Part shown: in pieces, positions 44,391-53,406 of the stretch
Position numbering within the stretch: position 1 is the stretch's first letter
Layout: each line of letters opens with the position of its first letter
Assembly (NCBI GenBank): GCA_945892775.1
Contig: CAMDDP010000020.1
Span: 1-53,406, forward strand
Source: Chitinophaga pinensis
Lineage (GTDB): Bacteria; Bacteroidota; Bacteroidia; Chitinophagales; UBA10324
Direction of reading: 5' to 3'
Length of the DNA stretch: 53,406 bases
Position numbers and translations under genes: made by a program
Notes under the pieces: generated by a model
Database searches by the model: none
The model's input: only the letters and a program-made list of their open reading frames with translations
What the model was told of the DNA's origin: nothing

Positions 44391-47249
44391 CTAATGTTTA
44401 AACAACTCTCTCTGTAAAAACGCTCCTGTAAAGCTGTCTTTGTTTTTTGCAACAACTTCGGGTGTTCCTTCACAAACAATATTACCACCGCGATGCCCCC
44501 CATCTGGCCCCATATCAATAATATGATCGGCTAATTTTATTACATCTATATTGTGTTCAATCACCAAAACTGTATTCCCTTTATCGGTAAGTTTATTTAA
44601 AACATCCATCAATACACGCACATCTTCAAAATGCAACCCAGTGGTGGGCTCATCTAAAATATAAAAAGTATTACCTGTATCTTTGCGTGACAGCTCGGTG
44701 CTAAGTTTTACACGCTGTGCTTCTCCGCCCGATAAAGTTGTTGCCTGTTGACCAAGGTGAATGTATCCGAGCCCAACATCCTGCATGGTTTTTATTTTAC
44801 GGTGTATACGTGGCATATTCTCAAAAAATATAACTGCTTCGTCAACAGTCATTTCCAAAATATCACTAATAGATTTCCCCCTGTATCGAACCTCTAATGT
44901 TTCGCGGTTATATCTTTTTCCTAAACATTTTTCACACTTCACATAAACATCAGGTAAAAAATTCATTTCAATAGTTCGCATACCTGCCCCCTCACACACC
45001 TCACACCTACCGCCTTTTACATTAAAAGAAAATCTTCCGGGTTTGTACCCCCTAATTTTTGCTTCGGGTAGCATGGTAAATAAATCTCTTATATCACTAA
45101 AGACAGAAATATATGTGGCAGGATTGCTACGGGGGGTTCGTCCGATTGGCGACTGATCAATTTCAATTACTTTATCAATCTCTTTTAACCCCTCCACTTT
45201 TAAATATGGCAGTGGCTTCATGTGGGAGTGATAAGAATAATTACTAAGAATGGGATACAATGTTTCGTTGATGAGGGTACTCTTTCCGCTCCCGCTCACA
45301 CCAGTTACGCCAATTAATTTTCCAAGAGGAAAATTTACTGAAATATTTTTTAGGTTGTTTCCCGTAACGCCGACGAGTGAAATAAATTTCCCGTTTCCTT
45401 TTCTTCTTTCTTTCGTAAGAGCTATGGTTTTTTTTCCACTTAAAAAATCTGCTGTTTCCGACCCTTGTTTTAAAAATTCTTCAACAGACCCCTGAGCAAC
45501 AATTTTACCTCCATGCACCCCTGCCCGCGGACCAATATCAATAATGTGATCGGCGGCTAACATTATATCTTTATCGTGCTCCACTACAATCACCGTATTA
45601 TCAAGTTGCGATAAATGTTTCAATGCATTAATAAGCCGCTCATTATCACGCTGGTGCAACCCAATACTTGGCTCATCTAGAATATAGGTGATGCCGCTAA
45701 GCTGTGAACCAATTTGTGTTGCTAAACGAATGCGCTGAGATTCGCCACCACTCATACTTCTAGCTGGGCGGTCAAGCGATAGATAATCTAATCCTACATC
45801 CAACAAAAAAGTTAATCGCTCGCGAATTTCTTTCAATACATCACGCGCAATTTTTTTTTGCTTTTCACTAATACGATTTTCCAATCCCTCCATCCATTGT
45901 CGTAATGTGCCAATATCCATGGCCGATAGCTGGGCAATGTTTTTGTCATCAATTCTAAAGAAGAGCGCTTCTTTTTTTAATCGAGCGCCATTACAATCAG
46001 GGCACGAAGCGGTTTCCATAAATTCTTCGGCCCATTTTCGTAGGGTATCTGAAGAGGTGTCGCGAAACAAACGCTTGACCATATTTATAATCCCTTCAAA
46101 TCCAGTATTGTAATTCCATGATTGCACTTCGTCAAAATTCAGATTCACCTCTACTTTTTCTTCTTCAGATCCATACAAAATTGTGTTAAGTGCTGGTTGA
46201 GGAATTTCATTTATTGGAGTTGAAAAAGAAAACTTATACTTCTGTGCAAGAGCGCGCAATTGATCGAACATAAAGTTTTCGCGCACCTCTCCCATTGGCC
46301 TTATAGCCCCCTGATTGATGCTTTTTGTGTCGTCTGGAATAACTTCTTTCCAGTTGACCTGATAAATAAATCCTATTCCCTTGCATTGCTGACAGGCGCC
46401 ATAAGGTGAATTGAATGAAAATGAATTGGGCGATGGATCCTCATAACTTACTCCCGTTGTAGGATCCATAAATGAGCGACTGAAAAAATGAACCCGATTA
46501 GATTCGTGTTCAAGCACCATCATCAACTCTTTTCCAATTTTTAATGCTAGTTCAATTGACTTTTTTAATCGATCGGCGGATTCATCATCCATAGAAATTC
46601 TATCAATCACCACTTCAACATCGTGAACTTTATACCGATCAACCTGCATCTTATCTTTCAAATCAAGCAACTCCCCATCTACACGAACTTTATTATAGCC
46701 TTGTTTTCGCACCTGTTCAAACAATTCTCTATAGTGCCCTTTTCGACCACGAACTAAAGGAGCAAGAATGATTATTTTTTGATTGGCAAAGTTCTTTTTT
46801 ACTTGTTCGATAATTTGTTCTTCGCTAAACCGTTGCATTTTTTCTCCGCTTGAAAAAGAAAATGCTTCTGCTGCTCTCGCAAATAGTAGTCGAAGAAAGT
46901 CGTAAATCTCGGTGACTGTTCCAACTGTTGACCGCGGATTCTTACTGGTTGTTTTTTGTTCAATGGAAATGACTGGGCTAAGTCCGGTTATTTTATCTAC
47001 ATCGGGCCGCTCCATATCGCCGATGAACTGACGAGCGTAAGCCGAAAAACTTTCCATATACCTCCGCTGACCTTCAGCATAAATAGTATCAAATGCAAGC
47101 GACGACTTTCCACTACCACTAATTCCGGTTATCACCACTAGTTTATTGCGTGGGATACTAATGTCAATATTTCTTAGGTTATGAACCCGTGCTCCATAAA
47201 CATTGAGCGCCTCAACATCAAATTCAACTTCTTTTAATACTTCGCTCAT
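44391..47249 (-). CDS. uvrA: Excinuclease ABC subunit UvrA
   Basis: A 952-residue UvrA, the damage-recognition ATPase of nucleotide excision repair. Two ABC modules are visible: Walker A TGISGSGKSS (41-50) and GVSGSGKST (about 650), with the signature SMSGGESQRIRLA in the first and TLSGGEAQRVKLS in the second. Zinc-binding pairs appear as CQQCKG (about 285), CPDCNG (about 418), CEVCEG (about 748) and CEKCLG (about 772). The insertion and interaction domains match the usual single-copy length. It is monocistronic in this view, with an AT-rich 483-bp gap upstream that it shares with a divergent membrane-protein gene. Confidence 0.98.
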   Translation of the reverse strand: MSEVLKEVEFDVEALNVYGARVHNLRNIDISIPRNKLVVITGISGSGKSSLAFDTIYAEGQRRYMESFSAYARQFIGDMERPDVDKITGLSPVISIEQKTTSKNPRSTVGTVTEIYDFLRLLFARAAEAFSFSSGEKMQRFSEEQIIEQVKKNFANQKIIILAPLVRGRKGHYRELFEQVRKQGYNKVRVDGELLDLKDKMQVDRYKVHDVEVVIDRISMDDESADRLKKSIELALKIGKELMMVLEHESNRVHFFSRSFMDPTTGVSYEDPSPNSFSFNSPYGACQQCKGIGFIYQVNWKEVIPDDTKSINQGAIRPMGEVRENFMFDQLRALAQKYKFSFSTPINEIPQPALNTILYGSEEEKVEVNLNFDEVQSWNYNTGFEGIINMVKRLFRDTSSDTLRKWAEEFMETASCPDCNGARLKKEALFFRIDDKNIAQLSAMDIGTLRQWMEGLENRISEKQKKIARDVLKEIRERLTFLLDVGLDYLSLDRPARSMSGGESQRIRLATQIGSQLSGITYILDEPSIGLHQRDNERLINALKHLSQLDNTVIVVEHDKDIMLAADHIIDIGPRAGVHGGKIVAQGSVEEFLKQGSETADFLSGKKTIALTKERRKGNGKFISLVGVTGNNLKNISVNFPLGKLIGVTGVSGSGKSTLINETLYPILSNYSYHSHMKPLPYLKVEGLKEIDKVIEIDQSPIGRTPRSNPATYISVFSDIRDLFTMLPEAKIRGYKPGRFSFNVKGGRCEVCEGAGMRTIEMNFLPDVYVKCEKCLGKRYNRETLEVRYRGKSISDILEMTVDEAVIFFENMPRIHRKIKTMQDVGLGYIHLGQQATTLSGGEAQRVKLSTELSRKDTGNTFYILDEPTTGLHFEDVRVLMDVLNKLTDKGNTVLVIEHNIDVIKLADHIIDMGPDGGHRGGNIVCEGTPEVVAKNKDSFTGAFLQRELFKH

Positions 47250-47732
47250 AATTGGGGGGACAAAGAAAGAACAACTGAATGATAAGTGAATTAGTTTTTC
47301 CCCTTTTGTTTTTATTCATCTTCAGCTGAAGGTGCCTAAAAGATATTATTTATTCGCTGGCAGCCTAAAAGCAGAAGGGTTTCTATATAATTAGATATAC
47401 CCTCTCTAAAATTTCCTTTAAATTTTAAGTAGAACTGGAAAAGCCGAGAAAAGGTGCCCGGACCCTTAAAATAGGTTATTAACATTTCTATGGGACAAAT
47501 CATGACTAACAAAAAATAAAAACACCTATATCTTCACTCGGTTATTTAATTAAAAAAAATTTTAATACAAAAACAATGTTCATGACAAAAAGAGGGGCCA
47601 CTTAACTACTACCAAATACCTTTCTAAATCAAGCTAAAAGATAAATAAAAAAGTGGAGACTAGAACCCACTTTAAAAAACGGGGCGTAATCTGAAAAGCC
47701 AAACGAGTAAGAAAAATAAATAATAATTACAA
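47250..47732. other. 483-bp AT-rich gap between uvrA and the orphan membrane-protein gene
   Basis: No ORF of convincing length. It should hold the promoters of both flanking divergent genes, but no clean TAnnTTTG element was seen; the nearest is TACCTTTC near 47617. Small inverted repeats are present: TTCAGCTGAA (47321-47330), TAAAATTT-CCTTT-AAATTTTA (about 47407-47427), and AAAGTGG-10 nt-CCACTTT followed by AAAAAC (about 47650-47680). A transcribed leader or small RNA is possible but not supported by a recognised family. Confidence 0.5.
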
Positions 47733-48551
47733 ATGGAAAAAATGAAGAAAATCTACCAACAAATTCTTGATTTTCCTAGTATGGTAAATCAAAAAGTCAT
47801 GAATGCGCAGTTAAATACTGTAGTAGCTAATTTTGATTCTCAAGGTGGTGTAAGGTCGTACACTAAGTCCATCTATCAAATATTATCTATTTTAGTTCTT
47901 ATTGCAATGGAGGTTGCAATAATTAAGGGTGCTATAAATTATTATAATTCTGAAGCTACCGTTGTAGGCAAAATAGGTAGCGCTCTAACATCCCTTCTAT
48001 TAATTTATTCAGCCTTCCCTATTGCCCACATTATTAGGTCAAGGGGTGAAAGCCTTGGCAATTCTCATAATGGAATGGTAGGTTTTGTATTTAAAGATTT
48101 TATTACTACAAACATTAGAATATTAGGAGAGGTAGTGGCTGTAAGCGCTTTTATTGGTGCAATATGCTTTGGACTATCATTTTTATTAGATACCAGTTTA
48201 TACGACGCATCAAACAGATCGTCATTATTGGGGAGTCTTGCTTGGTGTTCTTATTTACCAATGAGTGGTCTAAACCATTTATTAAATGCCTTACACTTAG
48301 AATACCTTTCAAGTGTTATGCAGTCCATAACTTCATTCAATTTGGGTAGTAGTCAAACCTTTACCGGTGATAATTTATGGAATTACCATGATTTATTATT
48401 AGTTGCTGGAGGGTTTATTAATGTACTTATTGGGCTTTCTGTTATGTATATTAATCTTGCCATTTATAACTTTTTATACGGCATGATTGAAACTTTTAGT
48501 AAGTGGCTTCAAAATCCTTCGATTCCAGTTTCAATGAAAAATCGAAATTAA
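47733..48551 (+). CDS. Orphan integral membrane protein, function unknown
   Basis: A 272-residue membrane protein that I do not recognise. Helices by eye: about 47-71 (ILSILVLIAMEVAIIKGAIN), 82-101 (TSLLLIYSAFPIAHII), 131-153 (VVAVSAFIGAICFGLSFLL) and 222-256 (LLLVAGGFINVLIGLSVMYI...). There is no signal peptide; the first 45 residues look cytoplasmic, and a loop of about 65 residues (155-220) may be outside. The short tail is basic (KNRN). No catalytic motif was seen. It is the only rightward gene between leftward housekeeping genes, sits after a long AT-rich leader, and ends 33 bp before a strong bidirectional terminator, so it is probably a single-gene transcript. Insertion as a cassette is conceivable, but there are no flanking mobile elements. 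Confidence 0.75.
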   Translation: MEKMKKIYQQILDFPSMVNQKVMNAQLNTVVANFDSQGGVRSYTKSIYQILSILVLIAMEVAIIKGAINYYNSEATVVGKIGSALTSLLLIYSAFPIAHIIRSRGESLGNSHNGMVGFVFKDFITTNIRILGEVVAVSAFIGAICFGLSFLLDTSLYDASNRSSLLGSLAWCSYLPMSGLNHLLNALHLEYLSSVMQSITSFNLGSSQTFTGDNLWNYHDLLLVAGGFINVLIGLSVMYINLAIYNFLYGMIETFSKWLQNPSIPVSMKNRN

Positions 48552-48584
48552 TAGCCCCAGAAACATTAGTATAGATATTACAAT

Positions 48585-48618
48585 AAAAAACCGTCCAATA
48601 ATAATTGGACGGTTTTTT
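48585..48618. terminator. Strong bidirectional rho-independent terminator
   Basis: CCGTCCAAT (48591-48599), loop AATA, ATTGGACGG (48604-48612) make a perfect 9-bp stem with A6 before it and T7 after it, so it has a U-run in both directions. It lies between the convergent ends of the orphan membrane gene and infB and should stop both. Confidence 0.92.
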
Positions 48619-48636
48619 TAATTTTTTTTCAAAAAA

Positions 48637-51570
48637 TTATCCTAGGTTACGCTTTACTTCTACTTCTTCGTATCCCTCAATTACATCCCCCGTTTTAATA
48701 TCATTATAATTTTTTATAGTAATACCACATTCAAATCCAGTTGCAACATCTTTCACATCATCTTTAAATCGTTTAAGTGAAGCAAGTTCTCCGGTAAATA
48801 TTACTATTCCATCACGCACAATATGAATTTTTGTGTGGCGGTTAATTTTTCCATCTGTTACAAAACATCCCGCAACCGATCCTACTTTCGGAATTTTAAA
48901 AACATCACGCACTTCAACATTACATACTGCACGCTCTTCCACTTTTGGCTCAAGCATACCTTCCATCGCACCCTTGATTTCTTCAATGGCATCATAGATG
49001 ATAGAGTACATACGGATTTCAATATTTTCTTTTTCGGCTAACTTGCGGGCTTGTAATGAAGGTCGAACTTGGAATCCAATAATGATTGCATCTGAAGCAG
49101 AAGCAAGCAATACATCTGATTCAGTAATCTGTCCAACAGCTCTATACACCACATTTACATGAACTTCTGCAACCGATAGTTTTTGTAATGAATCGGTTAA
49201 TGCTTCAACCGAACCATCAAAGTCGGCCTTGATAATTACATTCAACTCTTTAAAATTTCCAAGTGCCAAACGGCGACCAATTTCATCAAGCGTAATATGT
49301 TTCTTTGTGCGAATACCTTGTTCGCGCAAAATTTGTGAGCGCTTGGTGGCAACTTGTTTTGCTTCTTGCTCATCTTCAAAAGCGCGAACCTTTTCACCTG
49401 CTTGTGGGGCACCATCTAATCCCAAAACTAAAACTGGGGTGGAGGGCGGAGCAATGGTTATTTTATTTCCACGCTCATCATACATTGCTTTAACTCTTCC
49501 CGAATTTGCTCCGGCAACAATTATATCTCCATGACGAAGAGTTCCTTCTTGCACTAAAACGGTAGATACGTACCCACGACCTTTATCTAATGAAGCCTCT
49601 ATAACAGACCCAATAGCAGGCTTATCGGGATTTGCTTTTAACTCTAACAAATCAGCTTCTATTAATATTTTTTCCAACAAAAGCTGAACATTGGTTCCCG
49701 ATTTTGCGGATATTTCTTGTGATTGAAATTTACCGCCCCAATCTTCCACCAAAATATTCATGTTTGCCAATTGACTGCGAACTTTTTCTGCATCAGCTCC
49801 GGGCTTATCCATTTTATTAAATGCAAAAATCATTGGAACAGCTGCAGCTTGTGCGTGACTTATTGCTTCCTTCGTTTGTGGCATCACGCTATCATCTGCT
49901 GCAATAACAATAACAACAATATCAGTAATTTTTGCTCCACGAGCACGCATGGCTGTAAAAGCTTCGTGACCTGGTGTATCAAGAAAAGTAATTTTTCTTT
50001 TATCCGCAAGTTCCACCTCATAAGCACCAATGTGCTGGGTGATTCCCCCTTTTTCTCCAGCAACAACATTCGCACTTCTTACATAATCCAATAGCGAAGT
50101 TTTACCATGATCCACATGTCCCATAATGGTAACAATTGGTGGTCGAGGTTTTAAATCTTCAGGTTCATCCACAAACTCTTCTTGTTCTTCCTGTGCTTCC
50201 ACGCCAATGAATTCAGCCTCAAAGCCAAACTCGTGTGTCACCAATTCAATAATTTCGGCATCCAATCGCTGATTAATTGAAACAAAAATTCCGAGGTTCA
50301 TACAATTTTTAATAACATCGGTAACTGCAACACCCAATAAACTTGCTAACTCAGAAACTGAAATAAATTCGGTCAATTGAATTTTCTTTGGCCCATCTTT
50401 AGGGTCCATTTCTTCAGCAGTAACTTCACGCTTGAGTTTGCGCAATTTTGTTTTTGCACCCTTACCTCCTTTCACACCATGTTGTCCAAGGCGTGAGAGT
50501 GTAGCTTTAATTTTATCTTGAATTTCTTTTTGCGAAACTTCTTGCGGAACATCGGGCGGTTTAGGGCCACGATTACGATCGCTTCTTCCTCTATCACTTC
50601 CCCCTTTATTGTCGGGGCCTCTATTATTATCGCGGCGGGGTGGTTGTGATGTAGGTGGGGTAAAGGGTCGGCGTTCACCTGGTTTGGGGGGTGTGACTGT
50701 TCCCATTCCTCCACTAGGAGTGGTAGGTTTACCTGCTGGCCCTTGTTCTGAATTATAAATTCTTTTACGCTTCCTTTTTTCGCGATCGCTTTTTATAATA
50801 TCAGAATAATCTGGCTTCTTATCTTTTACTGAGCCAAGATCAATTTTCCCCATCACAACTGGCCCAGATAAAACGGAGAATTGTGTTTTACGGGTTGGTT
50901 GATTTGGATCCTCTGTACTTCCTTCTTCAGTTTCCGCTGAACTGTCACTGGTCGAATCAGGCTTTTGTTTCTCAACTATGACCGGCTGAACACCTGGCGA
51001 TTCTTCTACAATCGGTTCTTCTTTCTTCTTTCCCTTTTTTGCAGGAGTTTTTGCAATTGCCTTTTGCTTTCCTCTTTCATCGGGAATAGGTTCGGTAGGC
51101 AATTCTATTTTGCCAATAATTTTTGGGCCTTCAACCTTTTCAGCCCTTCCTCGCCTAACCTGTTTCTCGGCTGCTACTTCAGCAGTTTTTTCAGTTGTTT
51201 TTTCAGCTTTCTTTTCAGCAGGCTTTGCCGTTGCTGTTTTAGAATTTTTAATTAAAACTTCCTCTGCTTGATCTTCTTTCTCCCTTATCTTTTTTGCGGC
51301 GAGCACTTCCTTCTCTTCTTCTTTATCTTTAAGAGGTGCTACTGCTGCCTTTATCCCCAAACTGATTTTATCAGCAAGAATTTTTTCAGATTTATCTTTT
51401 TGAAATTCGCGCAACAACACATCATACATCTCATTGGTAATTTTAGTGGTAGGCTTACTATCCACTTTAAACCCTTTGGCATTCAAATGATCAAGTAGGT
51501 GATTAAAACCCACATTGAGTTCACGAGCTACTGTTGCTATCCGTTTTTCTCCAGTTGTTGATTCTGACAT
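48637..51570 (-). CDS. infB: Translation initiation factor IF-2
   Basis: A 977-residue IF-2. Order: an N-terminal IF2_N helix pair ([20 protein letters not shown]), a long charged low-complexity region (about 90-370, Lys/Glu-, then Pro/Arg/Gly-rich), a second IF2_N-like segment (about 405-460), then the GTPase domain with G1 GHVDHGKT (about residue 484), DTPGHEAF and NKMDKPGAD, and the C-terminal beta-barrel and helical domains. IF-2 brings initiator tRNA to the ribosome. It is the third gene of the rimP-nusA-infB operon, 9 bp after nusA. A strong bidirectional terminator follows it. Confidence 0.98.
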   Translation of the reverse strand: MSESTTGEKRIATVARELNVGFNHLLDHLNAKGFKVDSKPTTKITNEMYDVLLREFQKDKSEKILADKISLGIKAAVAPLKDKEEEKEVLAAKKIREKEDQAEEVLIKNSKTATAKPAEKKAEKTTEKTAEVAAEKQVRRGRAEKVEGPKIIGKIELPTEPIPDERGKQKAIAKTPAKKGKKKEEPIVEESPGVQPVIVEKQKPDSTSDSSAETEEGSTEDPNQPTRKTQFSVLSGPVVMGKIDLGSVKDKKPDYSDIIKSDREKRKRKRIYNSEQGPAGKPTTPSGGMGTVTPPKPGERRPFTPPTSQPPRRDNNRGPDNKGGSDRGRSDRNRGPKPPDVPQEVSQKEIQDKIKATLSRLGQHGVKGGKGAKTKLRKLKREVTAEEMDPKDGPKKIQLTEFISVSELASLLGVAVTDVIKNCMNLGIFVSINQRLDAEIIELVTHEFGFEAEFIGVEAQEEQEEFVDEPEDLKPRPPIVTIMGHVDHGKTSLLDYVRSANVVAGEKGGITQHIGAYEVELADKRKITFLDTPGHEAFTAMRARGAKITDIVVIVIAADDSVMPQTKEAISHAQAAAVPMIFAFNKMDKPGADAEKVRSQLANMNILVEDWGGKFQSQEISAKSGTNVQLLLEKILIEADLLELKANPDKPAIGSVIEASLDKGRGYVSTVLVQEGTLRHGDIIVAGANSGRVKAMYDERGNKITIAPPSTPVLVLGLDGAPQAGEKVRAFEDEQEAKQVATKRSQILREQGIRTKKHITLDEIGRRLALGNFKELNVIIKADFDGSVEALTDSLQKLSVAEVHVNVVYRAVGQITESDVLLASASDAIIIGFQVRPSLQARKLAEKENIEIRMYSIIYDAIEEIKGAMEGMLEPKVEERAVCNVEVRDVFKIPKVGSVAGCFVTDGKINRHTKIHIVRDGIVIFTGELASLKRFKDDVKDVATGFECGITIKNYNDIKTGDVIEGYEEVEVKRNLG

Positions 51571-51579
51571 TCAGTTTTA

Positions 51580-52842
51580 TTATTCTGCTTTTTTCTTTTC
51601 GTCATCAAATTCAGCTCTTAGAATTTTAATAACTTCTTTTACTGTTTCCTCTTCTAAATCTGTTCGGCGCACTAATTCGTCGGCATTTAATTCCAACACG
51701 CTTCTTGCGGTGTCGCAACCTATTGCCTTTAACTCGTCAATAATCCAACTTTCAATTTCATCTGAAAATTCATCTAAGTCAATATCAAAATCTTCTCCCT
51801 CATCCATTGAATCGCGGAACACATCAATGCTCAGTCCAGTGATGCGACCAGCCAAACGAATATTTACTCCGCCACGGCCAATTGCCAACGAAACCTGATC
51901 GGGTTTCAAATAAACCGACACACTTTTTTTCTCTTCATTAATTTCCATTGAAGTGATTTTTGCAGGAGTTAGCGCTCGTGCAATCATCAACTGAATATTG
52001 TTTGTATAATTTATAATATCAATATTTTCATTTTTCAGTTCACGAACAACACCATGTATTCGCGAGCCCTTCATTCCGACACAAGCCCCAACGGGATCAA
52101 TGCGATCGTCATATGATTCAACGGCCACTTTTGCTCTTTCGCCTGGTTCACGAACAATTTTTTTAATAATGATTAACCCATCCATTATTTCTGGAACCTC
52201 TTGCTCCAAAAGCTTTGCGAGAAAAGAAGGGTCGGTGCGCGATAAAATTATCATCGGCGCATTGTTTTTTAACTCAACTGCTTTTAATACAGCTCGAACA
52301 TTATCTCCCTTCTTAAAAAAGTCGGCAGGAATTTGCTCTGTCTTTGGAAGAATAAGTTCATTGCCATCATCGTCAATTAACAAGGTTTCTCTCTTCCAGG
52401 TTTGATAAACCTCTCCGCTTATTATTTCACCAATTCGATCGGTATATTTTTTAAAAAGCTCGTCTTTTTCCAATTCAGAAACACGACCAGCAAGTGTTTG
52501 ACGTGCCGAAAGAATTGCTCTGCGACCAAAAGAGCTCATTTTAATTTCTTCAATAGCTTCTTCGCCCACCTGAAAATCTGGCTCAATCAATTGGGCATCA
52601 GAAATTGAGATTTGTTTTACAGCATCTTCTACAGCATCGTTTTCTACTATATCACGACGATGCCATATTTCTAAATCGCCTTTCTCGGTATTTACAATGA
52701 TATCAAAGTTTTCATCCGACAAATATTTTTTACGGATAAGAGTGCGGAACACATCTTCCAACACCTTCATCATGGTAGGTCGGTCAATATTTTTTTGTTC
52801 TTTAAATTCCGAGAATGATTCTATTAGCTCAATGTTGTTCAT
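51580..52842 (-). CDS. nusA: Transcription termination/antitermination factor NusA
   Basis: A 420-residue NusA. The N-terminal RNA polymerase-binding domain (1-130) holds EVFRTLIRK-type sequence (here DVFRTLIRKKY), the S1 domain follows (about 135-200, with ISGEVYQTWKRE), then two KH domains (GACVGMKGSRIHGVVREL and VSLAIGRGGVNIRLAGRITG). The C-terminus is short, ending in one helix-hairpin-helix-like segment (LNADELVRRTDLEEETVKEV). It binds nascent RNA and RNA polymerase and modulates pausing and termination. It sits 17 bp after rimP and 9 bp before infB, the conserved order. Confidence 0.97.
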   Translation of the reverse strand: MNNIELIESFSEFKEQKNIDRPTMMKVLEDVFRTLIRKKYLSDENFDIIVNTEKGDLEIWHRRDIVENDAVEDAVKQISISDAQLIEPDFQVGEEAIEEIKMSSFGRRAILSARQTLAGRVSELEKDELFKKYTDRIGEIISGEVYQTWKRETLLIDDDGNELILPKTEQIPADFFKKGDNVRAVLKAVELKNNAPMIILSRTDPSFLAKLLEQEVPEIMDGLIIIKKIVREPGERAKVAVESYDDRIDPVGACVGMKGSRIHGVVRELKNENIDIINYTNNIQLMIARALTPAKITSMEINEEKKSVSVYLKPDQVSLAIGRGGVNIRLAGRITGLSIDVFRDSMDEGEDFDIDLDEFSDEIESWIIDELKAIGCDTARSVLELNADELVRRTDLEEETVKEVIKILRAEFDDEKKKAE

Positions 52843-52859
52843 GGGTTTCGAACATTTTT

Positions 52860-53324
52860 TTAAAAGGTTACAACCAATGCGGTTGATTTAATTTGTATAA
52901 AAGAAATTTCAATTTGTCCGGTCACGGTTTCAATTTTCTTTTCTGTTTTTGATATTTCGAGCGCGATGCCTTTGTCGCTTACCTCTATCAATTTTCCATT
53001 CTTCGTTTGCCCTTCGGTGGTAATGACAATTACTTTTCGTCCGATGTATTTTTTATACTGCCTCCACACTTTAAAAGGATTTCCCATTCCAGGGCTTCCC
53101 AATTCAAGTGAGTAATTATCTGAAAACGGAAACTCAGCATTCAGTTCTGATTCCAGCAAACGACTCAGTTTCACGCAGTTTTCAATGGTGAATCCATTAT
53201 CTGCATCCACAGAAATCTGCACCCGCCCATTTTGCACCTTGCACTCCACCAAAAACCAGTCGTGCTGTTGCAGTTCGGGTTCTAAAATGGCCGTTATCTT
53301 ATTTTGAAGCTCTGAGTTGTTCAT
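52860..53324 (-). CDS. rimP: Ribosome maturation factor RimP
   Basis: A 154-residue RimP, which helps 30S subunit maturation. Family features are WFLVECKVQNGRVQISVDA in the N-terminal domain, IENCVKLSRLLESEL, YSLELGSPGM and the C-terminal SH3-like region with YIGRKVIVIT. It is the first gene of the rimP-nusA-infB operon. The start ATG at 53324 lies only 3 bp after the U-run of a hairpin in the leader, so the translation initiation region may be shaped by that structure. Confidence 0.95.
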   Translation of the reverse strand: MNNSELQNKITAILEPELQQHDWFLVECKVQNGRVQISVDADNGFTIENCVKLSRLLESELNAEFPFSDNYSLELGSPGMGNPFKVWRQYKKYIGRKVIVITTEGQTKNGKLIEVSDKGIALEISKTEKKIETVTGQIEISFIQIKSTALVVTF

Positions 53325-53327
53325 AAT

Positions 53328-53348
53328 AAAAAAGGGGACAATGTCCCC
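53328..53348 (-). promoter_or_regulatory. Terminator-like hairpin plus T6 in the rimP leader (possible attenuator)
   Basis: Read on the minus strand, GGGGACATTGTCCCC followed by TTTTTT lies directly before ATT-ATG of rimP. The stem can form 5 bp with a 5-base loop (or 7 bp with a one-base gap that is too tight to close). With the -7 element at 53366-53373, transcription would start near 53358, so the hairpin would sit in the first 25 nt of the message. It could be an attenuator, a 5'-end stabiliser, or the terminator of a gene outside the window. Confidence 0.6.
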
Positions 53349-53365
53349 TCATCACTAATCCGTTG

Positions 53366-53373
53366 CAAATGTA
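53366..53373 (-). promoter_or_regulatory. Putative -7 promoter element TACATTTG upstream of rimP
   Basis: CAAATGTA on the plus strand is TACATTTG on the minus strand, a full match to the Bacteroidota TAnnTTTG consensus and identical to the one before scpA. No TTTG was found at the expected -33 distance (the sequence there is T-rich), so support is partial. Confidence 0.5.
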
Positions 53374-53406
53374 ATCACACAATGTTGATAAAGAAAAAAA
53401 ATGTTT

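Noticed and set aside
47650-47680. Possible preQ1-I-like riboswitch before the orphan membrane gene
   Set aside because: A short stem (AAAGTGG/CCACTTT) followed by AAAAAC looks like the preQ1-I outline, but the loop lacks the expected CUAGC context pairing with a CUA tail, and no queuosine link is visible in the downstream protein.

Overview
The window looks like a chromosomal segment of an AT-rich member of the Bacteroidota (Bacteroidetes). Several signs agree. There are type IX secretion (T9SS) sorting domains of both kinds: the type B 'gliding motility-associated' C-terminus on three giant adhesins and a type A-like tail on a smaller protein. Two sites match the TAnnTTTG promoter element of this phylum. 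A NagZ-like glycosidase is fused to a beta-lactamase-fold domain, and mutL is followed by two rhomboids and an exonuclease/phosphatase-family protein. I cannot assign a genus. No rRNA, tRNA, CRISPR array, transposase or prophage gene was found.

Layout. 1-6517: a tricorn-type protease cut by the left edge, an ACP-phosphodiesterase-family protein, and a leftward trio of ABC ATPase, ABC-2 permease and M28 lipoprotein. 6663-20484: three giant secreted repeat proteins, one rightward (12 PKD-like repeats) and two tandem leftward paralogues that share an exactly equal-length 2376-bp 3' segment. 20551-26640: leftward housekeeping genes queA, mutL, two rhomboids and an EEP-family protein. 26797-33231: a NagZ/beta-lactamase fusion with a nine-G tract, a probable outer-membrane barrel protein, scpA with a near-consensus promoter, and an SGNH/PKD protein with a T9SS tail. 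33285-44375: a tightly packed rightward nine-gene glycan operon. 44391-53406: leftward uvrA, then an orphan rightward membrane-protein gene in an AT-rich gap, then the rimP-nusA-infB operon read leftward.

The glycan operon is the most distinctive part. A PIG-L deacetylase, a GT4-like glycosyltransferase, a HisH glutaminase, a HisF-like subunit lacking one catalytic aspartate, and a WbpG-type sugar amidotransferase fused to two more copies of the same glycosyltransferase are followed by a FemAB/GNAT-like protein, a methyltransferase, an MBOAT O-acyltransferase and a membrane-anchored SGNH-like protein. Genes overlap or lie within about 45 bp of each other. The inferred job is to make a surface sugar carrying an amidino or amide group, add it to a glycan, and then methylate and O-acylate the product. 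The amidotransferase-GT-GT fusion suggests that amidation and transfer are physically coupled. No flippase, polymerase or ligase gene is present here.

The giant adhesins would be exported by the Sec pathway and then T9SS (machinery not in the window). Their repeats show duplication and domain shuffling, and homopolymer tracts in three exported-protein genes could allow slippage. The only gene-free stretch longer than 300 bases is 47250-47732.
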